Assembly (NCBI GenBank): GCA_947450165.1
Contig: CANFUJ010000007.1
Location: forward strand, 1 to 40,053
Reading direction: 5' to 3'
Length of the DNA: 40,053 nt
Source of the DNA: Chitinophagaceae bacterium
GTDB taxonomy: Bacteria > Bacteroidota > Bacteroidia > Chitinophagales > Chitinophagaceae
Positions 16,147 to 27,300 of the stretch are shown piece after piece. A program made the translations under genes and the position numbers. The notes beneath the pieces were generated by a model. That model did no database searches, had not been told where the DNA came from, and worked only from the letters and a program-made list of their open reading frames with translations. Every line of letters begins with the position of its first letter. The first letter of the stretch is position 1.

Positions 16147-17196
16147 TTAATTTTTAATTGATGATAAAACCATTTCAGCATTAGTTTTCGGACTAATTTC
16201 TAAAAGTTCGATTTTTTGTAAAAGGTGTTCTACATTTTCACGTTTATGCAACGACGTTATATAGTTTTTGTCGTAATAGTTGAGTAAATTATGAAACGCT
16301 TCTTTAATGTTATTGTCTTCGAAAAGTGCCAATGTAATCTTTGTTTCATTTGGCCCAAAACGTTTTTGAATTCTAATGGTGGCTTCCTTTAAAGCATCTA
16401 TCTCAAGATTGCCATAGGATTGAAGTATAAAGTTCAATCTATTTTCAAAAGGTATATCTATAAAATATAACGGCGATTTTCTAACACTATTCCAAAATGC
16501 ATTGGGAATAATTAAATCGCCAATACGCTGACTCTCATCTTCCACCCAAAAGTAGTTTGTATTGTGTTGTGCATTTTTTTCAGAAATTTTAAGCGCTAAA
16601 ATGTTTTCAAACATTTCTTGAGTAGGTTGCGGCATTTGTCCAATACCACCAAATGCAGATCCCTTATGGTTTGCAATACCTTCTAAATCAATGATGTTTT
16701 CGCCCAATCTTTCCAACTCATGAAGTGTTTCTGTTTTTGCGCTTCCTGTATAACCGCCCAATACTTTTATTTCATAAGGATATTCAAATTGTACCAATAC
16801 CCAATTTCTAAATGCTTTATAACCACCTTCTAATAGATAAACATCATAGCCGTATAAATTAAGCAACCAGGCCACTGCCGCACTACGCATGCCTCCTCGC
16901 CAACAATGCACCAAGATTTTTTTGTTGTTGGGTTGTATCCTATCACACAATTTCTCCACTTCCTCAACCATGCTGCGCATTTTTGTTCCAAAGAAATCAA
17001 GCCCTAATTTAATGGCCATTTCTTTGCTTTGCTTTTTATATGCAGTGCCAACAATCTTTCGCTCTTCATTTGAAAATAACGGTAATGACACCGCGCCAGG
17101 ATAATGCGCATGGTTATATTCTTCAGGACTTCTTACATCAAATACCAAATGATGTTCTGAAAGTGCAATAAAATCAGATACGCTAATTTTTTTCAT
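16147..17196 (-). CDS. mnmH: tRNA 2-selenouridine synthase
   Basis: Replaces sulfur by selenium at position 2 of the wobble uridine in tRNAs for Lys, Glu and Gln, using selenophosphate from SelD. The N-terminal rhodanese domain (about 1-130) carries the catalytic Cys98 in VHCWRGGMRSAA. The C-terminal P-loop domain has GGYTGSAKT at about 147-155 and the family segment LEGIANHKGSAFGGIGQ. 349 residues is the normal size. Known enzymes first geranylate the 2-thiouridine and then exchange it for selenium. With selD directly behind it the substrate supply is local. An ordinary but informative pair: it predicts selenium use in tRNA without needing selenoproteins. Confidence 0.96.
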   Translation of the reverse strand: MKKISVSDFIALSEHHLVFDVRSPEEYNHAHYPGAVSLPLFSNEERKIVGTAYKKQSKEMAIKLGLDFFGTKMRSMVEEVEKLCDRIQPNNKKILVHCWRGGMRSAAVAWLLNLYGYDVYLLEGGYKAFRNWVLVQFEYPYEIKVLGGYTGSAKTETLHELERLGENIIDLEGIANHKGSAFGGIGQMPQPTQEMFENILALKISEKNAQHNTNYFWVEDESQRIGDLIIPNAFWNSVRKSPLYFIDIPFENRLNFILQSYGNLEIDALKEATIRIQKRFGPNETKITLALFEDNNIKEAFHNLLNYYDKNYITSLHKRENVEHLLQKIELLEISPKTNAEMVLSSIKN

Positions 17197-17285
17197 AATG
17201 CCATTAGATGCACTAAGGTAATTATGAAATGGGAAACAATGGTTAAATAAAAAATGACAAGCAGATTTTTAAACAACTACATGAA

Positions 17286-18344
17286 TTAGAAAAACTCCCA
17301 AGGATAACGGACATTACAATCACCAGAGTTTCCGGTTGGACAAGGTACGTCTCCCCCTGTTACATTAAAATCTTTTTGAACGCCAAATTCCATACTACCA
17401 AAGGTCGTCTTTATTCCTGGTCTGTAAATGTCCACATCATAATTTAAACCCATCTTTGAAGTGTATGCGCCTTTATCTAATACTGCCATTTTCTTGCCCA
17501 ATTTCCAAGTTACACCTATGCAAAAACTACTGTTGTTGGCTAAGCCAATTGCATTTCTATACCACAATCCAAACTCAATGGGAAAGTCTGCATAATCTAT
17601 AATTACACCAGCGCTAATAACACTTGATTTACCTTGAAACTGTGTAATAATGGTTGGCTTTAATCCAATAACATTGTATTCATTTACGTTACTATAACTT
17701 AAATGCGTGGTTATTTTTTTAGGAAGCTTTGAGTCATCAGGTGTTCCAACAAAACTTGTAGCTGGCTCATTCATATGATGTACAGCAGCACCAATCATAA
17801 AGTTTCTATAGGTAAAAACAAACCCCGAAGAAAAATCAAAATAGTTTTTAGAATTGATGGTTTTAAACAGCTCTACATCTGATGGTAAACCAGTAATGCC
17901 ATTTTGATTGAGCTGATCTATAAAAACAAATTGAGACGGATTTACCCTTGCAAAGTTATACCCTGCCTGTAAAGCAATATTTAAAAACCATTCTTTACAA
18001 CTCACATTTGTACCAAAACTTCTTCCTACAATGCCACTGATATTTGTATTGGAGATGTATCCTTTTGATTGATGATTTACATTAAATCCAAGGTTCAATA
18101 TGTTTCTTCTACTATCATCATAAATGGCGTAATCCATTCCCCCAGAAAAATATTTGTAAGGCTTGTATAAATTAAACCATTGCAATTTTGTTACTGCTGA
18201 TAATCGCAGATAATCTTTACCTGTGCCCGTTAATCCAGGATTAAAGTACATTGGGGTATAGCTAAACTGACTATAAAGCGCATCTTGTGTAAATCCAAAA
18301 TGAAACGTCAATAATACAAATAGGGTTAAAGTAATTTTTTTCAT
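17286..18344 (-). CDS. PorP/SprF-family type IX secretion outer membrane protein
   Basis: A 352-residue beta-barrel protein with a signal peptide (MKKITLTLFVLLTFHFGFT, then QDALYSQF). The opening SQFSYTPMYFNPGLTGTGKD and later FFSSGFVFTYRNFMIG-like blocks are hallmarks of PorP/SprF proteins. SprF is required to display SprB on the cell surface in Flavobacterium johnsoniae, and pairs with cargo proteins that carry a type B C-terminal domain. Here it starts 2 nt after the stop of the giant SprB-like gene, so they form an adhesin-plus-partner operon. It likely captures or anchors that protein at the outer membrane. The specificity is inferred from gene order. Confidence 0.93.
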   Translation of the reverse strand: MKKITLTLFVLLTFHFGFTQDALYSQFSYTPMYFNPGLTGTGKDYLRLSAVTKLQWFNLYKPYKYFSGGMDYAIYDDSRRNILNLGFNVNHQSKGYISNTNISGIVGRSFGTNVSCKEWFLNIALQAGYNFARVNPSQFVFIDQLNQNGITGLPSDVELFKTINSKNYFDFSSGFVFTYRNFMIGAAVHHMNEPATSFVGTPDDSKLPKKITTHLSYSNVNEYNVIGLKPTIITQFQGKSSVISAGVIIDYADFPIEFGLWYRNAIGLANNSSFCIGVTWKLGKKMAVLDKGAYTSKMGLNYDVDIYRPGIKTTFGSMEFGVQKDFNVTGGDVPCPTGNSGDCNVRYPWEFF

Positions 18345-18346
18345 AA

Positions 18347-21300
18347 CTATCTAAATAAGGTTAACGTTCCAAAACTATGTGCAGGTTGGCCTTGCTGTGA
18401 TTTATCGTAATTCATCCCTTCCCAAACTTTGCCGTTTCTAAATCGAGCTTTAATTTTCCATGCATAAGCATCTTGTGGCATAGGAGCTCCTTTGAACGTT
18501 CCATCCCATCCTTCAACAGGACTTCCAGCGTAATCTAATTTGGTTGTTCTAAACAATAATTTTCCCCAGCTATCGAATATCAATAACTCATATTCAGCCA
18601 AGCCTTTTCCTAATGGTTTAAAGTATTTAAAATCGATTTGGGTGCTGTTGGCATAAAAAGCATTCGGAACATATAAATATCCTGGATAACCTATAATACG
18701 TGCATATTTTATAACAGTATCCACACAACTTGTGGTAGTATCTAATACCGTTAAACGCACTTCATAATTTCCAGTATCACTATATAAGTGAGATACCACA
18801 TCTCTTGTTATGGCAAAGGATCCATCTCCAAGCGACCAATTATATTTATAAATTGGATAATCAGGTGTTAAATTTAAAAATCCAAAAGTATAATTGGGTA
18901 TGTAAATCGTTGGTGATGGCGTGATGGTGAAATCTCCTTGTGGCAATGCATATACTTTGATATAATTCGCTCTTGTTAAGGAATCTCTACAACCATCTGC
19001 GTTTATTGCCAATAACGTTACTGAATATGGCGTTGCACTTGGGTTTAAAATTATTGTTGGCGATGTTTCGGTTGTAGTATATCCGTTACTTACGGTCCAT
19101 AAAAACGAAGTTGCATTTGCCGTTAAGTTTATAAAACGAACACCAGAAGTATCACAATTTTTTACATTATTGGCAATGAAGTTTGCCGTAGGTTTTTGAG
19201 ATACAACCACAGAATGACTAATCGTATCCGTACAAACCCCATCTGATGCCGTTAGTAATGTGTTATAAACACCTACAGAAGAGAATAAATGGGTTGGATT
19301 GTTTATGGTACTATTGGCTGTAGCATCGCCCCACTCCCAAGTATATGCGTTTGCATGCTGACTCGTATTTGTGGTAACCACGGCAAGTTGACCCGAACAA
19401 CCAAGCGTATTGTTAAAGCTGAAAGCAGCAATAGGCATCACGCGAGAACGGAAAGTAAAGCTGCTGGTATCTGGGCGGCATGCATAAATATTAGATACAA
19501 TTAACGTTACCGTGTAACTTGTATTGGCTGTGGTGATATTGATATTTGGATTTTCATTTATACTCACCAATACACCATTTAAATACCATTGATAATTTGT
19601 TGCGTACGTTGAGCTGTTGTTAATTGCTGCAACAAACGGAATACAAGCTTGTGGATTGCTTAAATTGAATATTGATTTTGCAGTAGGGCTTATTTGTAAT
19701 GCGCCCGTTGTTGAATCCGCACATCCAACTGAATTGGTAGCAACTAGTTTTGTATTAAATATTCTTGGTAAAATATCTGTTGGCAATGCCGTATATCGAT
19801 ATGTGAAATTGCCTGATGTTGCACGTTGAATACCATCTACATACCATCGATAAGTTAATGGCGTATATATATTTGCCGTTGTATTGTTTATATAAGACAC
19901 CAAAGTATCCAAACTACAAGTTGTTAGATTTAATGGCGTGAAAGTAGCTACCGGTTTAGCATACACGCTCAAGAATCTAAACGAACTGTCCTTACAACCA
20001 GATGCATTTTCAATCACCATGACTACTTTAAATCTACCCGAATGATTAAATGTATAATTTAAAATAGGATTAGAAATTACAACAGGATAAACTGGAAGTG
20101 TTGTATCATATACATACCAAGTTATTGATTCCGTTGTATATCCTGGTACAGACCCTGTGATTATAAAAGGAGAGCAATTCACTGGATTTATATTGGTGAT
20201 GATTGCCGTATCGGGTTTGCTTAAAATGGTAATCGATCTAGTAATGGTATCGAAACATACCAAACCAGTTGCATTACTTTGTTGTGCTTCCAATTGTACA
20301 TTATATACACCTGGATTTAGGTACATATAATTTGGCTGAAAATTTGTATTAAAAATACCATTCCCAAAGCTCCAAATGTAATTGGTAGCGTTGATGGAAT
20401 TATTTATAAATCGAGTAGTATCGCCAAAGCAATATACGGTTTGACTGGTTGTAAACGCTGCCGTTGGACGCGGATAAACGGTAATCGATGTATTAATCGA
20501 TGTATCGCTACAACCGTTTGTCATATTGATTTGGATATTAAAATTACCCGCTGTATTGTACGTATGATTTACTATGGTTTGAAAGAAATTTGTAGTTTGT
20601 AATGGTGTGCCATCTCCAAAATTCCAAGTAAAATTGGTTGCTCCAGTACTTGTGTTTATAAAATTCACCGAATGCGAAACACAGCCGTATAATTCTGTTG
20701 CGTTAACAGAAACACCAGGATGAATTACATTAGGCGCTACACGAATTTTAATGATTTGCGAATCTCTTCCACATGCACTTATTGCAACAAGTTTAAGCTC
20801 GAAAGTATCAACAATTCCTGTGTAATATGTGTGCGTTAATGTACCAAGTGTTGTGGTGGTTTGGATTGGCGTGCCATCTCCAAAATCCCAATAATAGGTA
20901 TGTGGATTTCCCAATGAGCTATTGGTAACTTGTATGGTAAATGGCGAACAACCTGATGAAGAAGAAACAGCAAATCTTGCTTTTGGATCAGCTCTTACAA
21001 TTACACTATCTAAATATGTTGTGGTATCACATTCATTAAATGCTCGTAGTGTTATATAATATGTTGTATCAAAAAATCTTGGGTTGCTTACATAAGTTAC
21101 TGGACCAGGATTTGTAGCCGTTGATGTTTGTCCATTTCCAAAGTTCCATTGATATCTAAATGTATCTCTAATATTGGTTTGATTTACGAATGAAATGGTT
21201 AATGGTCCACAACTGTCTCTATTAGACATTGTAAATGCGGCGGTTGGTTTTGGTTTGGTATAAAAAGTATGGGTTAAACTATCGTTTTTACAACCAAATG

Positions 21301-24300
21301 CACTTATAGAAACCATTTTTATTTTAATGGAATCGCTTGGTCCTTGTATTATATATCCTGGAAATACTGAGCCTGCCCCAATAAAGGTTTCTATTCCCAA
21401 TTGATTGATGTTATACCAATTGTAGCTACTGTTTGGAATGTTTACATTTCCTGGTGATAGTTGTGAAGTATTATTAATCACAATTGAGTAAGGCCAACAA
21501 GCAGTATCATAAGGCCAACGAAAATCTGCGTTTGCATCAGGATTCACATAGATGGTGTAATTGGTTGCTGGACCAGCGCAAGCACTGGCTGTGGATGAAA
21601 CAGCATATACCACAGAGTCTTGAGCTATACCATTGTTGGATAAAGTCATTGCACCTAGTGTTGGGCCATTGCCTGCTGGCAAATAACCTGTTACGTTTCC
21701 AAATGAAACTAACGTCCATGCATAAGTTGCCCCTGCTGTAAAGGAAGACCAATTCACTGACGTAGTGGTGTTTCCATTACAAACAGATTGGCTCAAAGGA
21801 TTATTGCTGATAGAAGCAAGCGGATTTACTGTTATATCAACATTGAATGGTAAACCTGGGCAACTTCCTGCTGCGCCTGATATTGGTGTTACCACATATG
21901 TTACTGTTATAGGAGCAAATGTTGTATTATATAACGTACCACTAATCGTTGATTGATTTGTTCCAGATGCTGCCCCACTCATTCCTACAGTAAGCGTTGG
22001 AGCTGACCAATTATATACTGTAGCGTTAGGTACTATTGTATTTGCGTTGGGTTGACCATTTGCTGGATTTAACAGAAACCCTATTCCACTACAAACAGTT
22101 TGCGTTAATGTTGGGATTACAGGCTTTGGATTTACCGTTACTGTAATTGTAAATAGCTGACCGATACAAGAATCTGCAATGCCAGACCTTGGTTTTACTG
22201 TATACACAATAGTTTGTGGTACATTACTAATATTAGTTAATGTATCTGCAATTGATGTTTGTGGAATAGACTGACTTGACTGACCTGTTATATTTGAATT
22301 GTTTGATACCGTCCAAGTGTATGTTGTACCAGAAGGTACTATTGTATTTGTATTATTTACTGGCTGAACATTAAAGAATTCTCCACTACAAATTGTTTCT
22401 GTTGTGTTTGGAATAACTGGAGTTGGTGTTACAACAATTTGATAAGGAGTTGGCGTTCCAGGACAAGCCGAAGTACCCGTAGTAGAAGCTGTTGCTGTAT
22501 AAGTAACTGTTATTGGATTAGGGGTTGTATTTATTAATGTTTGTGTAGGAATTGTGCCCGATCCCGAAAGTGTTACACCACTGATACCAAGAGGTTGTAC
22601 TGATGTCCATGGAATTATAGCATTTGGAGTGGGTGATGTTAATGTTACCGCTTGCGAAATATTACCAGAACATATAGATTGATTTGGTAGAGAAAAAACA
22701 ATTCGAGGTGCAGGATTTACAGAAATCACAACAGTAAAAGTATTACCAGGACAACTGCCAGAGATTGACGAAACGGTATAAGTTGCCGTTTGTACAAAAT
22801 CAGTAGGATTAAACAATGTGCCTGTTATATTAGATTGGTTCGTTCCGGTTGCACCTCCTGTTAAACCTCCAGTTACCACTGGAAGGCCCCATGAATAAAG
22901 GGTGTTAGAAGGAACGCTAGAGGTTCCACTTGGAGATATTAAAAAACTGGCACCACTACAGATTGTTTGTAATTGACCAGAAACTACTGGTGTGGGATTT
23001 ACAATTACATCTATTTGTGTTCTTAAACCTTCGCAATGTGCAGGCGTTGTTTGACTCACAAAATATGAAATTGGTGAAGTAGTACTTGTAGATGGAGTTG
23101 GGGCTGTAGCAGAAGCCGTTCCTCCGGTTAATGATGTGTACCAATTCAACGTATGGCCAGGCAATGCTGTTGCAGTAAGTGCAACAGGAACATCATATTG
23201 GCAATAAACAACTGGACTAGGAGCAACAGGAGCCAATGGACGCGGATTAACAATTACAGTTGTTGTACCTGCTTGAGATGTACAATTACTAATCGTAACC
23301 GTTACACTATAAACACCATTTGCATTTAATCCAGCAGCATTAATAGATGGATTATAATTTGTGCTTGTAAATCCATTAGGTCCTGTCCAATTCCATGTTG
23401 CATTTCCTGTTGATGTTGTTGTTGCGTTTAATTGTAATAATTCACCATCACAAATTGCACCGTTGTTTGTTACAGTTGGAACTGGTGGCGGCGTTGGGTC
23501 TACTAAATTAAACGGACCAACTGGTGCAGATGGACAATTGGTCAATACCACATACACATTAGAATATGTTCCCGCAGGAAGTAATGGTATTGTAATTACA
23601 CCAGTTAAATTACTCGTTATGGTTGATGTTTGAGCACCAGCTGAATTCGTATAATGCACTGTGTAAGATGTTGATGCATTTAATCCATTTAAAGAAATGC
23701 TTCCTGTTGAACTTGCACAACTGGATGGATTAATTGATGATGAACTGCTTATTACTGGAGTAGCATTTATAACAACAATTGTTGATGCGGTTGCTGATGG
23801 ACAATTCAATGTGGTTGAAGTGGTATATGTTGCTATAGCATACACTTCATATGTTCCATCCATAGCCGTTGTTGCATTTGCACTTACCTGTGGGTTTTGA
23901 GAAGTCGATGTAAAACTATTTGGACCCGACCAACTCCATGTCACTGGCATTGTACTGGTTGTTGATGCAGTTAATGTTAATGCATTTCCAGTACATACTG
24001 GTGTATTTGATGATGCAGTTGGAGTTGCGGGTGTTTGGTTTACTGTCACATTTATAGTTCCTGCTGGGGAAGTACAGCTATTAATGGTAACCGTTACACT
24101 GTAGGTTCCTGTTGCTAATGTTGTTGCGTTGGTAATGGTTGGATTTTGATCTGAACTTGTAAACGAATTAGGCCCTGTCCAACTCCATGTTGCTGTTCCA
24201 GTTGATGTAGTTGATGCACTTAAATTTATTGTATTTCCACTACATAAAGGATTTACACTTTGAATCACAGGAGTCACAGGCGGAGTGGGATCTACTAAAC

Positions 24301-27300
24301 TAAAAGGACCAACAGATGTCGATGGACAATTGATTAATACCACATACACATTGGAATATGTTCCCGCAGGAAGTGATGAAATTGTTATTACGCCAGTCGA
24401 ACTACTCGTTAAAGTTGATGTTTGAGCTCCAGCTGAGTTCGTATAATGTACTGTGTAAGATGTTGATGCATTTAATCCATTTAATGTTATACTTCCTGTT
24501 GAACTTGCACAATTGGATGGATTGGTTGATGATGAACTGCTTATTACAGGAGTAGCATTTATAACAACAATTGTTGATGCTGTTGCAGATGAACAACTTA
24601 ATGAGGAAGCATTATACGTTGCCGTAGCATACACATCATACGTTCCATCCATCGCTGTTGTTGCATTTGCACTTACTTGTGGGTTTTGAGAAGTCGATGT
24701 AAAACTATTTGGACCCGACCAACTCCATGTCACTGGCATTGTACTGGTTGTTGATGCATTTAATGTTAATGCATTCCCTGTACAAACTGGTGTATTTGAT
24801 GATGCAGTTGGAGTTGCTGGGGTTTGGTTTACTGTCACATTTATAGTTCCTGCTGGGGAAGTACAGCTATTAATGGTAACCGTTACACTGTAGGTTCCGG
24901 TTGCTGCTACTGTAACATTGGAAATGGAAGGGTCTTCATCCGAACTTGAGAATCCATTCGGTCCTGTCCAGTTCCACGTTGGTGTACCAGAACCAGTGTA
25001 ACTCGTGTTCAACTGAAGTGTATTACCGCTACAGATATTGTTTCCAGAAGGTACTGGCGCTGATGGGGTTGTTGTAATCGTGATGTTTGTATCTATATTT
25101 ACTGCTGGACATCCATTTCCTGCTGGAATGTTGTAATTCACAGTATAGGTGCCCGCTGTACTCGTAGATGGATTTACGGATCCATTACTTGTATTCAACG
25201 TAAGTCCTGTCGTTCCTACTGGTGATATACTAAAGGTGCCACCCGTTGCTCCCGTCAATGTAACACTCTGATTCGTTTGATTTGTACAAATCGTAGATGG
25301 ATATGATATCGTTGCTGTTGGTGATGAACTTACTGTAACCGAAAAAGTAGCCTGACATCCAAACTCATTTGTATAAGTAATGGTTGATGTGCCCGCCGCA
25401 ACGCCAACTACCGCTCCCGAATTATTAACTGTTGCCACACTCGTATTCGATGATGACCATGGTGTACTTGTGGCTGGATTCGTTGTTGCACTAAAACTCA
25501 CATTCGATCCCACACAAATTGATGATGATCCTGTGATTACGGGTAATGGCTTTACAATAACGTTTACTTTTTTAGTACAACCATTGGTATTTGTATACGT
25601 TATGATACTAGTGCCTACTGATACAGTTGAAACTAATCCTCCAGTACTTATTGTTGCAACGCTTGTGGTTGCTGAAACCCAAGGATTTATGGTTGCTGCT
25701 GTTGCACTACCCGTTAGCTGACTTGTGTTGTTCAAACAGATAATTGTATCTCCTGTTATGGTTGGTAAAGGATTTGCCGTGAATGTTACATCAGATTTAC
25801 AACCATTAGAATTTGTATAAGTGATTACTGAAGTTCCAGAACTTACTGCTGTTACTACTCCCGAATTTGTAACTGTCGCTACACTTGTGGTTGCTGAAAC
25901 CCAAGGATTCGAGGTAGCTGCTGTTGCACTACCCGTTAAAGTTAAAGTGCTTCCCACACATATCGCCGAATTACCCGTTATTGTTGGAAGTGGATTGACC
26001 GTAACCGTAATGGACGTTCTAGGTCCTTCACATCCATTAGATGTTGACTGACTAACATAATAAGTTGTGCTGCCTGCTGTTGTAGTGGATGGTATCAATG
26101 AGGTTACTCCTGTTCCACCAGTTGAAGTGGTATAATAAAGTAACGAGTTGGATCCAGTACCTGTTGCAGTTAAAGCAGAAGCTGTAACATTTTGGCAATA
26201 AACAACTGGGCTTGTTACTGTTGGTCCTGAAGGTGTATTTGTAATTGTTATGGTTGTACTCACATCAACTGCCGAACATCCATTTCCTGCTGGAATGTTG
26301 TAATTCACAGTATAGGTGCCCGCTGTACTCGTAGATGGATTTACTGATCCATTACTTGTATTCAACGTAAGTCCTGTCGTTCCTACTGGTGATATGCTAA
26401 AGGTGCCACCCGTTGCTCCCGAAAAGGTAATATTCTGATTTGTTTGATTTGTACAAACTGGTGAAGGATATGATATCGTTGCTGTTGGTGATGAACTTAC
26501 TGTAACCGAAAAAGTAGCCTGACATCCAAACTCATTTGTATAAGTAATGGTTGATGTGCCCGCCGCAACGCCAACTACCGCTCCCGAATTATTAACTGTT
26601 GCCACGCTCGTATTCGATGATGACCATGGCGTACTTGTGGCTGGATTCGTTGTTGCACTAAAACTCACATTCGATCCCACACAAATTGATGATGATCCTG
26701 TAATTACGGGTAATGGCTTTACAATAACGTTTATTTTTTTAGTACAACCATTGGTATTTGTATACGTTATGATACTAGTGCCTACTGATACAGTTGAAAC
26801 TAATCCTCCAGTACTAACTGTTGCAACGCTTGTGGTTGCTGAAACCCAAGGGTTTGTGGTTGCTGCTGTTGCACTACCCGTTAGCTGACTTGTGTTGTTC
26901 AAACAGATAATTGTATCTCCTGTTATGGTTGGTAAAGGATTTGCCGTGAATGTTAAATCAGATTTACAACCATTAGAATTTGTATAAGTGATTACTGAAG
27001 TTCCAGAACTTACTGCTGTTACTAATCCCGAATTTGTAATTGTTGCAACGCTTGTGGTTGCTGAAACCCAAGGATTAGTTGTAGCTGCTGTTGCACTACC
27101 CGATAAAGTTAAAGTGCTTCCCACACATATCGCCGAATTACCCGTTATTGTTGGAAGTGGATTAACCGTAACCGTAACCCCTTTCTGACATCCATTAGCA
27201 TCTGTAAATGTTATGGTAGCAGATCCTGCAGCTACACCTGTAACTACTCCTGTGTTACTAACTGTTGCTACACCTATGTTAGACGATGTCCAGGTTCCAG

